Origin: Spongiactinospora rosea
GTDB taxonomy: Bacteria; Actinomycetota; Actinomycetes; Streptosporangiales; Streptosporangiaceae
Reading direction: 5' to 3'
Assembly: GCF_003315795.1 (NCBI RefSeq)
Contig: NZ_QMEY01000004.1
Span: 1 to 64,000, forward strand
DNA length: 64,000 bases
The translations under genes were made by a program, and so were the position numbers. Positions within the stretch are counted from its first letter, which is position 1, and every line of letters starts with the position of its first letter. Below are positions 1 to 8,782 of the stretch, in pieces. Below the pieces are notes generated by a model, which saw only the letters and a program-made list of their open reading frames with translations, did not search any database and had not been told where the DNA came from.

Positions 1-2
1 TC

Positions 3-215
3 CGCCACGCCCTGGCGGCTCGCGGCCAGGCCAAGATGGACGGCTTGTACGCCGGACGGCCCGCCGTGCCCACCGGCAAGCTCATCCTCGACGCGCTGGC
101 CGGTATCCGGCTGATCCCGGGCACCGGCCAATCACCCCCGATCATCCCGCACCCCACCGATCTCCAACTCGATCTCCTGGACCTCCTCGACATCGATCCA
201 CGAGACCTCCGCTGA
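3..215 (+). CDS. Probable transposase, C-terminal fragment (5' end outside window)
   Basis: Reading frame 3 is open from the window edge to a TGA at 213-215 and gives about 70 residues. The tail contains a PTGKLILDALAG stretch followed by a leucine-rich end (LDLLDLLDIDP). This resembles my memory of the C-termini of IS4/IS1634-type DDE transposases, where a PT-x-x-L-x-x-A segment precedes a Q-x-x-L-x-x-L helix. The catalytic core would lie upstream of the window, so the assignment is an inference. It could also be another enzyme's C-terminus. The next gene, on the opposite strand, ends only 34 bases away. Confidence 0.45.
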   Translation, partial: RHALAARGQAKMDGLYAGRPAVPTGKLILDALAGIRLIPGTGQSPPIIPHPTDLQLDLLDLLDIDPRDLR

Positions 216-249
216 AGATCACTCACGTGCGGAAAACGGGGCTAGCCGG

Positions 250-663
250 TCAGCCGGGCAGCGCGGAGCGGATCTTCTCCGCGTAGGAGGCCGCCTCCGC
301 CTCGTCGGCGTACTTCATCCTGGGCCAGAAGAACCCGCGCAGGCCGTCCTTGCGGTTGCGGGGCACCACGTGGACGTGCAGGTGGGCGACGCTCTGGCTG
401 ATCCGGTTGTTCATCGCCACGAACGTGCCCGCGGCCGACAGGCCCTCCTCCACGGCGGCGGCCACGGTCTGTACCCGCTGGAAGAACGGCCCCACGGCCG
501 GGACCGGCAGGTCGGTCAGGGTCTCGGCGTGCTCGCGCGGGACGACCAGCACATGACCCTTGAACACCGGCCTGGTGTCCAGGAAGGCCACCGCGACCTC
601 GTCGTCCAGCACGATCTGCGCGGGCTGCGCGCCCGCGGCGATGGCACAGAAAAGGCACTCCAC
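250..663 (-). CDS. HIT family protein (histidine triad nucleotide-binding hydrolase)
   Basis: This 137-aa protein has the usual length of a bacterial Hint/HIT protein. The N-terminus has the CLFCAI motif, often zinc-binding in this family. The histidine triad is HLHVHVVPR near residue 95, which supplies the catalytic histidine for nucleoside-phosphoramidate or dinucleotide hydrolysis. It is cytosolic, with no signal peptide or membrane segment. The natural substrate cannot be told from the sequence. It ends 34 bases from the transposase-like fragment on the other strand and may share direction, but probably not a transcript, with the next minus-strand gene. Confidence 0.9.
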   Translation of the reverse strand: MECLFCAIAAGAQPAQIVLDDEVAVAFLDTRPVFKGHVLVVPREHAETLTDLPVPAVGPFFQRVQTVAAAVEEGLSAAGTFVAMNNRISQSVAHLHVHVVPRNRKDGLRGFFWPRMKYADEAEAASYAEKIRSALPG

Positions 664-714
664 GCCCCTCAGTCTGTCAGCTCGGTCTGTCGGCCCGGCG
701 GCACTCGCCGGCCC

Positions 715-1131
715 TCAGCGGCGGCGGAGCAGGCGGCGGGCGATCAGGGCGACCGCGGTGCCCGCCGCGATCAGCATGAACTTCGTCGGCCTGCGCCGCC
801 GCCGGAACTCGTCGCGGATGTCGGCCGCGGCCTCGCGGACCCGGTCGGTGTCGCCGGTGGAGCGGGTGCGGTCCAGGCCCGCGGGGGCCGATGTCCCCGC
901 GATCGGTTCGCCGCTCCCCCGGCCCGAGGCGGGGGTGGGCACGCCGGTGTCCTCGCCGGTGCCGCGGTGGGCCTCTCTGGCGGCCTCTGTGCCCTCGTCG
1001 CGCTGGGTGGGCGGGACGTTCAGCGAACCGCTCTCATCGGCCCGTACGGCCTCGCCCACGGGGTGCCTGCGGGCCCCCACCTCACCCGCGGTGTGCCGTG
1101 AGGGCGGCCCGCCCGGATCGGTCTCGCTCAT
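715..1131 (-). CDS. Hypothetical tail-anchored membrane protein
   Basis: This 138-aa protein is of unknown function. The ATG at 1131 is chosen because a GGAGG sits about 8 bases upstream; a longer form from 1215 has no comparable site. The first 90 residues are hydrophilic, rich in G, P, E, R and T, and probably disordered. A short basic helix (DEFRRRRRPTKF) then leads into one hydrophobic segment (about residues 117-132) and an RRLLRRR tail. This suggests a C-terminally anchored protein with its charged tail in the cytoplasm. I do not recognise a family. Confidence 0.7.
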   Translation of the reverse strand: MSETDPGGPPSRHTAGEVGARRHPVGEAVRADESGSLNVPPTQRDEGTEAAREAHRGTGEDTGVPTPASGRGSGEPIAGTSAPAGLDRTRSTGDTDRVREAAADIRDEFRRRRRPTKFMLIAAGTAVALIARRLLRRR

Positions 1132-1252
1132 CTCGAACCTCCACATGACTCGACCCGTCGAATCTCGAAAAGTCGGGGAATGTGGGGATCCGTCTACCCA
1201 GGACAGAGCGGGCAAACCAGACGCCCGCTCGGCGGTGCTCCCAGCGGTCCGC

Positions 1253-2191
1253 TCAGCGGTCGTCGAAGCTCTCGGGGACCATCACCCGCAGGCCGTTCGG
1301 CACCGTGCGCAGGGTCAGCGGGGTGCTCAGCCGTACCTCGCCGTCCACGTCGGCGGCCATCGGCGGGTCGGTCTCCAGCAGCATCTCCCCGCCGACGACG
1401 AACGGCCCGCCCGCCAGGCTGCGCCAGCGCCCGCTGACCGCCCTGACCATGGTCTCCAGCAGCAGCCGCAGCCGCTTGCCCGAACCGAGCTGGTAGGCCA
1501 CCAGCGTGCCGTTGTCGATGCTCATGTCCCTGGCCACCTGCCAGCCGCCGTGGAACCGGCCGTTGGCCACGTTGAGCTGATGGGTCAGCAGTTCGTGGCG
1601 GCGGCCGTCCACCGTGATGTAGGCGCGGAAGGGCCGGTGGCGCGGGAGTACGGCGAGGGCGGTCAGCGGATAGGCCGCGCGCCCGATCAGCCGCTTGACC
1701 CACGGACGTACCGTGCCCGCGACCTCGACCGACACCCCGAAGCTCGCCAGGTTGGCGAAGGGCCGGTCGCCCGCCATGCCGACGTCCACGTCGGCGACCT
1801 TGCCGGTGCGGAACACCTCGGCCGCGCCCGCCAGGTCGAGCGGCAGGCCCAGGCTGCGGGCGAAGTTGTTGGTGGTGCCCAGCGGCAGCACGCCGAGCGC
1901 GACGTCACGCTGGGCCAGGTGCCTGACCGCGCTGCTCAGGGTGCCGTCGCCACCGCCGACGATCAGCAGGTCGGGGCCGAGGGCCAGGGCGCTCTCCAGC
2001 GTCTGGCGCAGCCGCTTGGGGTTGACCACCGCGTGGACCGCCATGGGGTTCAGGCCCTTGGCATCCAGCAGGCGCAGCACCTCGGGAAAGCGGCGGCGAC
2101 CACGGCGCGAGTGGGTGTTGACCACCACGGCGATCTTGCGGTCGGTTTTGATGGCCGCGGTGTGCTCGTCCTTGCTGCGCTGCTCGCTCAC
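1253..2191 (-). CDS. Diacylglycerol kinase family lipid kinase (YegS/DgkB-like)
   Basis: This 312-aa protein carries the lipid-kinase nucleotide-binding signature GGGDGTLSSAV, an N-terminal VVVNTHSRRG motif, and the TTNNFARSLGLP segment that is conserved in the DAGK catalytic family. It likely phosphorylates diacylglycerol or a related lipid or sphingoid base at the inner membrane face. A GTG at 2191 preceded by GAGGGG is the best start; an ATG at 2242 would add 17 poorly conserved residues. A large hairpin at 2261-2301 separates it from the upstream metalloprotease gene, so it probably has its own promoter. Confidence 0.88.
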   Translation of the reverse strand: MSEQRSKDEHTAAIKTDRKIAVVVNTHSRRGRRRFPEVLRLLDAKGLNPMAVHAVVNPKRLRQTLESALALGPDLLIVGGGDGTLSSAVRHLAQRDVALGVLPLGTTNNFARSLGLPLDLAGAAEVFRTGKVADVDVGMAGDRPFANLASFGVSVEVAGTVRPWVKRLIGRAAYPLTALAVLPRHRPFRAYITVDGRRHELLTHQLNVANGRFHGGWQVARDMSIDNGTLVAYQLGSGKRLRLLLETMVRAVSGRWRSLAGGPFVVGGEMLLETDPPMAADVDGEVRLSTPLTLRTVPNGLRVMVPESFDDR

Positions 2192-2260
2192 GCTTCCCCT
2201 CACCCGGTACGGCCGGGCGACCTGCCCGTTTTCCGAGCACATCGTACGGCTCTCACGCGA

Positions 2261-2301
2261 ACGCGTCGCCGCGGCCGGGGAGACCGGCCACGGCGACGCG
2301 T
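2261..2301 (-). terminator. Long hairpin terminator downstream of the M6 protease gene
   Basis: Two 18-base arms (2261-2278 and 2284-2301) pair with a single mismatch around a 5-base loop. The hairpin lies 33 bases past the stop of the minus-strand protease gene. No T-run follows, which is normal for high-GC actinobacterial terminators. Confidence 0.75.
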
Positions 2302-2333
2302 CTTCGATCAGCGAAATCGATCCGCGCGACCCA

Positions 2334-5099
2334 CTACTTCTTGGGCGGGGTCACCTGGATCAGGGCGGCGAGGTTGCCGGGCAGCGGCGTGAGCAGCCGG
2401 AGCTGGACGCCGAGCGCCTTCTTCTCGTCGCCGGGGTTGCCGGAGCCGAGCACGTGGTTGCCGGAGATGACCTGGCCGTACAGCTCCTTGGCGGGAGTGC
2501 CGTCCACGTTCACGACGCGCGTGGAGTAGGCCTCGTCGTTCTTGGAGGGCACGACCACCGAGGCGTCGCCGTCACGGTAGTACAGGCCGTCCTCGCGCAC
2601 CTCGATGCCCGGGTACCAGGTCTTGGCGTCGGTGAAGTGCGGCACGGCCGGGAGCGCCGCGAACTTGGTGCAGTACTCGCTGAACGGCTCGTCGGCCGCC
2701 TCCAGGCACTCGGTGAACGGGTAGGTCTTCTTGAAGGAGAAGGCCGCGTTGGAGGTCTGGACCCGGCCCTGGAGGTTCTTGCTCAGGTTGGGGTCCTTCT
2801 CGGCGGCCACGCCGGTGCGCCGCAGCGGCTCGTAGTGCGAGTCGACCAGCAGCAGGCTGCCCTTGGGGCCGATGCTCGGCGGGGCGCCGATGGTGTCGGC
2901 GATGTTGTTGGTGGTGTGCGTGGAGTCGCGGTACCAGACCAGCATGCCGGGGGCGTTGTACTTGACCTTCTCCACCTTCCACGCGCCGTCACGCAGGTAG
3001 GAGGTGTCGTAGGCGTACTGCAGGCCCTTGTCGAAGCCGTCCAGGTTGCGCCACTCGGCGAGGTAGAACCGGTCGATGGTGCGAAGGCCGTCGTTCTGGT
3101 TCCAGCCGGCGCCGTGGGTGTTGGTGTGCGTGCCGCCCATGGTCAGCCAGCCGTTGGCGCCGTTCTCGACGTCGTCGCTCCAGACGGTCTCGGTGCCGTT
3201 GGTGAGCGCGAAGTCGTCCGCGTGCCAGCCGCGCGGGGTGAAGGCCGCGTCGCTGTTGTAGGTCAGCCTGAGCTTGATCGTCTTACCGGCGAACGGGGTC
3301 AGGTTGACGTAGTCGTGCCGCCAGCCGTCGGTGTTGCCGGTCAGGCCGTACTTCTTGTTGCCGAAGGTGGCGAGGTTCTTGTTCGGGTCGGGGTAACCGT
3401 CGGGGGTGGTCACCTCGGTGCCGGCCTCGTCGTAAACCTTCTGCTGGGTCCAGGTGGCGCCGTCGTCGGTGGACACCTCGATGAAGCCGTAGTCCCAGTC
3501 GGCCTCGATCTCGTAGTTGTTCCACAGCCAGAACTTCACGTCGGTGCCGTTCGGCACTTGGACGTCGCGGGCCAGCTTGACGTCGGCCCACTCCTGGTCC
3601 AGGTTGGACCACCAGGTCTTGGTCCCGCTGTGCGGCTTGACCATCGCCAGCGGCTCGCTCGCAAGGTTCACCCGCACACCGTCTTCGGTGTACTTCGGCG
3701 TGCGCGAGGTCTGGCCGACGGGCACGACCCGCGACTTGTCACCGGGGTCGAACGTCTTCGGGTTCGCCCAGCCGAGCACCCACTTGTCCCACAGGCCCAT
3801 GTGGGTCGGCATGGACTGGAAGATCGGGCCCGAGTGGGAGCCGCTGGACATCAGGTCCCAGAAGTCGACCGCGCTCTCGGCGTTGCCGGAGGTGTCGTAC
3901 AGGTCGGGCAGGCCCAGGTCGTGACCGTACTCGTGGGCGAACACGCCGACGCCGGAGTCCTCCGGCTGCACGATGTAGTTGGAGATCTTCTTGCTGGTGC
4001 CGGGGATGACGTGGCCGCCCGCCACCGCGCTGGAGTGCGCCCAGATGGCGTACGTGCCCTGGTCGCCGCCGTCACCGGACTTGTCCGCGCCGGCGTGGAC
4101 CAGCACGAGGTGGTCGATCACGCCGTCGGGCTCGACGTAGTTGCCGTCGCCGTCGGCGTCGGAGATGTCCTCAAGGTCGTAGTCGGCCCAGGGGAAGTTC
4201 GGCTGCTGGGCCGCCAGGACGTTCACCGCGTCGATCGCGAGCTGGGCCGCGCCGACCTTGTTGTCCGGGTGGCCGGACATGTCCTGGGAGGCTCCGCCAC
4301 AGGCGGCGGCGCCGTACCACGCCTCGGAGTGCGGGGCCTTGATCCAGCCGACGGCCTCGCCGGTGACCGAGTAGGCGCCCTTGGACATCTCCTCGTACAT
4401 GTTCTTCATGGTGTAGCCGGAGATGTCGATGCCCGGCTTGCCGTCGGGGCCCTTGAGGTCCTTGCGGACCCGCTCGGTGATGCCCGACTTGGTGTACAGC
4501 ATCTTGTTGAAGTGCGCGGGGCTGAAGTCCGGCACCCAGAAGCTGTTGTTGTCCTTCTTGGGCAGCGTGGCGGGGTCGGGCAGATTGTTGTGGAGCGGGC
4601 CATTGAGCAGCGTGCCGGGCGGCTCGGTGACGCAGTCGCTGGCGGGGCTGCCGATCACGCGCGGACGCTTGAAGCCGGAGAAGTCGTCATTGGCGTTCTC
4701 GTTGAACTCCACGAGCAGCGTGAGCAGCTTGGCCGTCCGCGTCTGCTTGGACTTCTTGAAGATCCACTCCGCGGGGTTCTTCCCGGTCCTGAACGCCTCG
4801 CGCTCCCGCTGCGCGAGGATCCGGCCGGTGACCGGGTTACCGCTGGAGAATTTCCGGTCCACCTTCTCGGCCGGAGACAGCGAACGGGCCCGATCGTCGA
4901 GCGAGCGCTCGTCGTGCTCCTGCTGCACGCGGGGAGCGGCGTAGTTGATGTAATGGTCGGCGGCGCTCGGCTGGTAGCGGGCGACCGACGCGTCCGAAGG
5001 AGCGGCGGCTCCCACCACCGTCAATCCGGCGGCGGTTAAGCCGATCGCTGGAACGAGCGCGAGTAGGCGCCGCCCGGCGCCCCTGCCTCTGCTGGACAA
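2334..5099 (-). CDS. Secreted M6 family metalloprotease (immune inhibitor A-like)
   Basis: This 921-aa zinc protease is probably exported and degrades extracellular protein. The start is set at a TTG at 5099, which has GGGAGGA about 8 bases upstream and directly begins a signal peptide: SSRGRG, basic residues, a hydrophobic core and an AAAPSDA cleavage region. A longer version from ATG 5162 lacks a good ribosome site. The zinc motif HEYGHDLGLPD lies about 390 residues in, followed by the downstream DFWDLMSSG segment typical of M6 enzymes. The C-terminal half is beta-rich with a WSNLDQ/MAM-like region and probably helps substrate binding. It lies divergent from the GlcD gene across an AT-richer intergenic region. 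Confidence 0.93.
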   Translation of the reverse strand: MSSRGRGAGRRLLALVPAIGLTAAGLTVVGAAAPSDASVARYQPSAADHYINYAAPRVQQEHDERSLDDRARSLSPAEKVDRKFSSGNPVTGRILAQREREAFRTGKNPAEWIFKKSKQTRTAKLLTLLVEFNENANDDFSGFKRPRVIGSPASDCVTEPPGTLLNGPLHNNLPDPATLPKKDNNSFWVPDFSPAHFNKMLYTKSGITERVRKDLKGPDGKPGIDISGYTMKNMYEEMSKGAYSVTGEAVGWIKAPHSEAWYGAAACGGASQDMSGHPDNKVGAAQLAIDAVNVLAAQQPNFPWADYDLEDISDADGDGNYVEPDGVIDHLVLVHAGADKSGDGGDQGTYAIWAHSSAVAGGHVIPGTSKKISNYIVQPEDSGVGVFAHEYGHDLGLPDLYDTSGNAESAVDFWDLMSSGSHSGPIFQSMPTHMGLWDKWVLGWANPKTFDPGDKSRVVPVGQTSRTPKYTEDGVRVNLASEPLAMVKPHSGTKTWWSNLDQEWADVKLARDVQVPNGTDVKFWLWNNYEIEADWDYGFIEVSTDDGATWTQQKVYDEAGTEVTTPDGYPDPNKNLATFGNKKYGLTGNTDGWRHDYVNLTPFAGKTIKLRLTYNSDAAFTPRGWHADDFALTNGTETVWSDDVENGANGWLTMGGTHTNTHGAGWNQNDGLRTIDRFYLAEWRNLDGFDKGLQYAYDTSYLRDGAWKVEKVKYNAPGMLVWYRDSTHTTNNIADTIGAPPSIGPKGSLLLVDSHYEPLRRTGVAAEKDPNLSKNLQGRVQTSNAAFSFKKTYPFTECLEAADEPFSEYCTKFAALPAVPHFTDAKTWYPGIEVREDGLYYRDGDASVVVPSKNDEAYSTRVVNVDGTPAKELYGQVISGNHVLGSGNPGDEKKALGVQLRLLTPLPGNLAALIQVTPPKK

Positions 5100-5490
5100 C
5101 AGACTGTTCCTCCCTCGCCCGGGTTTACCGGGCACAAGTCCTGGCATACCGGGTGTCAGCATGCCGTCGCCGGATCTCTGCGACGCCTGTGACGCGGCAC
5201 CTAGAAATCCGCAATCGGGACGTTAGAGGAGAAGGTAAACCAGGAGTAAACCGGATTCTGTATGTTGCGGAATTGTGATCAATATGCAGTACAAAAGGGG
5301 CAAATATGGATAATTCCGGCGGCTATTCGCCTAGCTGAGGGATTTCCATAGCACAGCCCTGGTGGTGCCCTGTTCGGTCGCTCGGCCGGCCGGTTGCCGG
5401 AGCCACCTGCCCGATGGGAAACGGAACGCCGTACCGCCACACGGAAGGCCGGGTGCGGGTCGCGAAAGGGCGCCGCGTAGAGTCGCAGAC
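5100..5490. promoter_or_regulatory. Divergent promoter region between the M6 protease and glcD-like genes
   Basis: This 391-base stretch contains no supported gene. It is clearly less GC-rich at about 5225-5335, where both promoters probably lie. A 7-base direct repeat GTAAACC occurs at 5235-5241 and 5246-5252, 11 bases apart (one helical turn), suggesting a regulator site on the protease side. On the other side, TAGAGT at 5478-5483 sits exactly 7 bases before the GTG of the oxidase gene, as expected for a leaderless transcript. Confidence 0.5.
5478..5483 (+). promoter_or_regulatory. -10 element for a probable leaderless glcD transcript
   Basis: TAGAGT fits the actinobacterial TANNNT consensus and is separated by 7 bases from the GTG at 5491. 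No ribosome site lies between them, so translation probably starts at the 5' end of the mRNA. Confidence 0.45.
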
Positions 5491-6858
5491 GTGACCGGCT
5501 CCACCATTGATCTCCTTGCCAAGGCCCTCCCCGATGGGCGAGTGCTCACCGACCCCGACGTGACCGACTCCTACTCCCGCGACCGGACCTTCCTCACGCC
5601 CGGCGCGGCGCTCGGCGTGGTCCTCGCGCAGAGCCGCGACGACGTGATCGAGACGATGCGGTGGGCGACCGCGCACCGGGTGCCCGTCGTACCGCGCGGC
5701 GCGGGCACCGGCCTGGCCGGTGGAGCCACGGCGAGCGAGGGCTGCGTGGTCCTCTCCGTGGCGAAGATGGCGCAGATCAAAGAACTCTCCCCCGCCGACG
5801 AGATCGCGGTCGTCGAGCCCGGCGTGATCACCGCCGACCTCGACGCCGCCGCCAGGGAGCACGGGCTGATGTACGCGCCCGACCCCTCCTCCTACGAGAT
5901 CTCCACGGTCGGCGGCAACCTCGCCACCAACGCGGGGGGCCTGCGCTGCGTCAAGTACGGCGTGACCCGCGACTCGGCCCTCGGCCTGGAAGTGGTGCTC
6001 GCCGACGGCCAGGTGCTCAACACCGGCCGCCGCACCGTCAAGGGCGTCACCGGTTACGACCTGACCGGGCTGTTCGTTGGGTCGGAGGGCACGCTGGGCG
6101 TGATCACCTCGGCCACGGTACGGCTGCGCCGCGCCCCGCTCGTCCCGCCCGCCACGATCGCCGCGGAGTTCACCTCGCTGCGCGACGCCGCCTCGGCGGT
6201 TTCGGCGATCATCGCCGCGGGCTGCCAGCCCTCGCTGCTCGAACTGCTCGACCGGGCCACGCTCAAGGCCATCGACGACTGGCGCAACATCGGCCTGGAG
6301 GCGGGCGTGGCGGCCATGCTGATCGCCCAGTCCGACGCCACGGACGGCCAGACCGCGGCCCGGCGGATGCACGACCTCTGCATGGAGAACGGCGCGTCGT
6401 TCGTCGCCGTGTCGGACAGCCCGGCCGAGACCGAGGAACTGATCGGCATCCGCCGGATGGCCTACTCGGCCAAGGAGCGCCTGGGCAACTGCCTGGTCGA
6501 GGACGTCTGCGTGCCGCGTTCCGCGCTGCCGGACATGATGACCGCCATCGAGGCCGCCGCGGCCAAGCACGACGTGCTGATCTGCACGGTCGCGCACGCG
6601 GGCGACGGCAACCTGCACCCGGTGTTCGTCTTCGACCACGGCGTCCCCGAGCCGCCGCAGAACGTCTGGGACGCGGCCGACGAGGTCTTCCGGACCGCTT
6701 TGGACCTCGGCGGCACGCTCACCGGGGAGCACGGCGTGGGCCTGCTCAAGCGGCGCTGGCTGGAACTGGAGACCGGCCCGCTGGCGAGCGGCATCAACGC
6801 GGGCATCAAGAAGGTGTTCGATCCGCTGGGCATCCTCAACCCCGGCAAGGCCATCTGA
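5491..6858 (+). CDS. FAD-binding oxidase, glycolate oxidase GlcD / D-lactate dehydrogenase type
   Basis: This 455-aa flavoprotein has the length of GlcD-type 2-hydroxyacid dehydrogenases. The N-terminal PCMH FAD-binding fold is visible in VPRGAGTGLAGGA and GGNLATNAGG. The C-terminal FAD-oxidase domain is shown by HAGDGNLHP and GEHGVGLLKR. The expected reaction is oxidation of glycolate or D-lactate to the 2-oxoacid with electrons passed to a carrier. No glcE or glcF partner is adjacent, which favours a stand-alone D-lactate dehydrogenase role. The GTG at 5491 is preferred over an upstream ATG at 5362, because upstream residues do not fit the family and a -10 element sits 7 bases before it. 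Confidence 0.88.
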   Translation: MTGSTIDLLAKALPDGRVLTDPDVTDSYSRDRTFLTPGAALGVVLAQSRDDVIETMRWATAHRVPVVPRGAGTGLAGGATASEGCVVLSVAKMAQIKELSPADEIAVVEPGVITADLDAAAREHGLMYAPDPSSYEISTVGGNLATNAGGLRCVKYGVTRDSALGLEVVLADGQVLNTGRRTVKGVTGYDLTGLFVGSEGTLGVITSATVRLRRAPLVPPATIAAEFTSLRDAASAVSAIIAAGCQPSLLELLDRATLKAIDDWRNIGLEAGVAAMLIAQSDATDGQTAARRMHDLCMENGASFVAVSDSPAETEELIGIRRMAYSAKERLGNCLVEDVCVPRSALPDMMTAIEAAAAKHDVLICTVAHAGDGNLHPVFVFDHGVPEPPQNVWDAADEVFRTALDLGGTLTGEHGVGLLKRRWLELETGPLASGINAGIKKVFDPLGILNPGKAI

Positions 6859-6920
6859 ACACCGGCCCGGCCCATCCCCCGCGCTGTCGCCGTTCGCACC
6901 CGCCCCACGGCGCACACTGG

Positions 6921-6926
6921 TAGCGT
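6921..6926 (+). promoter_or_regulatory. Possible -10 element for the Ser/Thr kinase gene
   Basis: TAGCGT fits TANNNT and lies about 55 bases upstream of the preferred start. The matching -35 is weak. Confidence 0.3.
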
Positions 6927-6978
6927 GACATGCCAAACTTAGGCATTTTCAGGTGATTTGTCGGGGGTGGAGCAACCG

Positions 6979-8688
6979 GTGCAGGCCTGGCCGCTGAGCA
7001 CAGAAGATCCGCGCCGCCTGGGCTCCTTCGAGCTGGTCGGCAGGCTCGGTGAAGGCGGCCAAGGGGTCGTCTACCTGGGCCGCGGCCCGGCGGGCGAGCA
7101 GGTCGCGGTCAAGCTCCTGCACAGCGGCCTGACCGCCGACGAGGAGGCGCGGACGCGGTTCCTGCGCGAGGTGGCGCTGGCCCAGCGGGTGGCCCGCTTC
7201 TGCACCGCCCCGGTACTGCACGCCGACCTCGCGGGCAACCGCCCTTACATCGTCAGCGAGTACGTCCCCGGCCCCTCGCTCCGCGAACTCGTGGACCGCG
7301 AGGGGCCGCGCCGGGGCGGGGCGCTGGAACGGCTGGCCATCGCCACCGCCACCGCGCTGGCCGCCATCCACCGGGCCGGGATCCTGCACCGCGACCTGAA
7401 GCCCGCCAACGTGCTGATGGGCCCGGAAGGGCCGGTGGTCATCGACTTCGGCATCGCCAGGGCCCTGGACGCGCCGGGCACCACCGCGACCGGCATGGCC
7501 ATCGGCACGCCGTCGTACCTGGCCCCGGAACAGCTCGCGGGCGAGCCGGTCTCCCCCGCCTCCGACGTGTTCGCCTGGGGCGTCACGATGGTGTTCGCCG
7601 CGACCGGGCGACCGGCGTTCGGCCAGGACTCCATCCCGGTGGTGATGAACCGGATTCTGCACAGCGATCCGGACATGGGCGACCTCACCGGGCCGATCCG
7701 CGACGTCGTGGCGGCCTGCCTGTCCAAGGACCCGTCCCTGCGGCCGATGGCCGAGAATCTGGTCGGGCACCTGACCGGGCAGACGGCGGGGCCGCTGCGC
7801 ACGATCGTGCCGGGCGCCGAGGTGCCCACCGGGCCGCTGAAGACGCCTCGGCGCGGCGGCCGGGGCAAGCGGCCCGCGGTACTGGTCGCGGCCCTGGCGG
7901 CGGGCGTGGTGGTCCTGGGCGGCGGGTCGGTGGTGCTCGCCAAGACCGGGACGCTCACCCTGATGGCCGACAGCCTCACCCCGGGCACGCCGCAGGCCGC
8001 CAGTACCGTGCGGGAGCGGGCCGTCCCGCCGAGCAAGGCCGAACCGCCGCCGCCGACCCCCGAGACCGGCGACTGGGAGTCGGCCGCGCCGCCGCGTAAG
8101 ACCCGCGCGCCGCACGACCCGCCGGGCGACCACCCGGCCAGCCGTGCCGCGGAGCGGGCGAACGAGCCCGCGTCCCGGCGTACCAAGACCCCCAAGCCCG
8201 AGCCGACGCGCACGCCCGCCAAGCCCACGCCGAGCGCGACGGCCGGGCCGCCCGAGCCCAGCGCCAAGCCCACGATCAAGCCGACCACCAAACCCACCAG
8301 CAGGCCCACCAGCAGGCCGTCCCCGACGAGGACCACCGCGTCGCCCAAGCCACAGCCCAAGCCGAATCCGCACACCCCCGCGGGCGTCTGCGGCTCCGGC
8401 TACAAGGTGATCAACTCCCACGGGCTCGGCGGCGGCGCCACCGTGTACCTGCTCTACAGTGCCGCGGCGGGCCGCAACTGCGTGGTGACGATGTCGAAGT
8501 ACGTCGTGCCGGCCAAGGCCGCGATGAGCGCCACGCTCCAGGTGAAGGGCGGCGGCTCGGCCGGCGACAGCGGCAGGTTCACCGCCTACGCGGGCCCGGT
8601 GCGGCTGGCCGCCGCCAAGAGGTGCGTCATGTGGGGCGGCTCCTTCGGGTCGGCCCGCTGGACCAGCGGCTGGAGCCACTGCGGCTGA
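6979..8688 (+). CDS. Transmembrane serine/threonine protein kinase with extracytoplasmic domain
   Basis: This 569-aa Hanks-type (PknB-like) kinase has its domain at residues 1-270: glycine loop GEGGQGVVYLG, VAVK lysine, catalytic loop LHRDLKPAN, magnesium motif DFG and an APE-like APEQ. A single membrane segment (VLVAALAAGVVVLGGG) lies near residue 305. It is followed by a long P/T/K-rich linker that would span the cell wall, and a roughly 95-residue C-terminal domain with several cysteines, probably the external sensor. The GTG at 6979 is chosen because GGAG lies 6 bases upstream; TTG 6958 and GTG 6967 are alternatives. The ligand is unknown. Confidence 0.92.
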   Translation: MQAWPLSTEDPRRLGSFELVGRLGEGGQGVVYLGRGPAGEQVAVKLLHSGLTADEEARTRFLREVALAQRVARFCTAPVLHADLAGNRPYIVSEYVPGPSLRELVDREGPRRGGALERLAIATATALAAIHRAGILHRDLKPANVLMGPEGPVVIDFGIARALDAPGTTATGMAIGTPSYLAPEQLAGEPVSPASDVFAWGVTMVFAATGRPAFGQDSIPVVMNRILHSDPDMGDLTGPIRDVVAACLSKDPSLRPMAENLVGHLTGQTAGPLRTIVPGAEVPTGPLKTPRRGGRGKRPAVLVAALAAGVVVLGGGSVVLAKTGTLTLMADSLTPGTPQAASTVRERAVPPSKAEPPPPTPETGDWESAAPPRKTRAPHDPPGDHPASRAAERANEPASRRTKTPKPEPTRTPAKPTPSATAGPPEPSAKPTIKPTTKPTSRPTSRPSPTRTTASPKPQPKPNPHTPAGVCGSGYKVINSHGLGGGATVYLLYSAAAGRNCVVTMSKYVVPAKAAMSATLQVKGGGSAGDSGRFTAYAGPVRLAAAKRCVMWGGSFGSARWTSGWSHCG

Positions 8689-8782
8689 CCCCGGCGATCC
8701 GGGAGGCCCATGATCGGGCACGCGCCGCCGCATGCGAGAGTTGAAGCCCCCGAGGCAGCGCACGATCGGATGGTGGGTTGAC

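Noticed and set aside
1695..5039. A 1114-codon plus-strand frame
   Set aside because: It crosses the M6 protease and lipid-kinase genes in antisense and has no recognisable domain.
8150..8380. Repetitive K/P/T codons as a DNA repeat element
   Set aside because: This is the wall-spanning linker of the Ser/Thr kinase.
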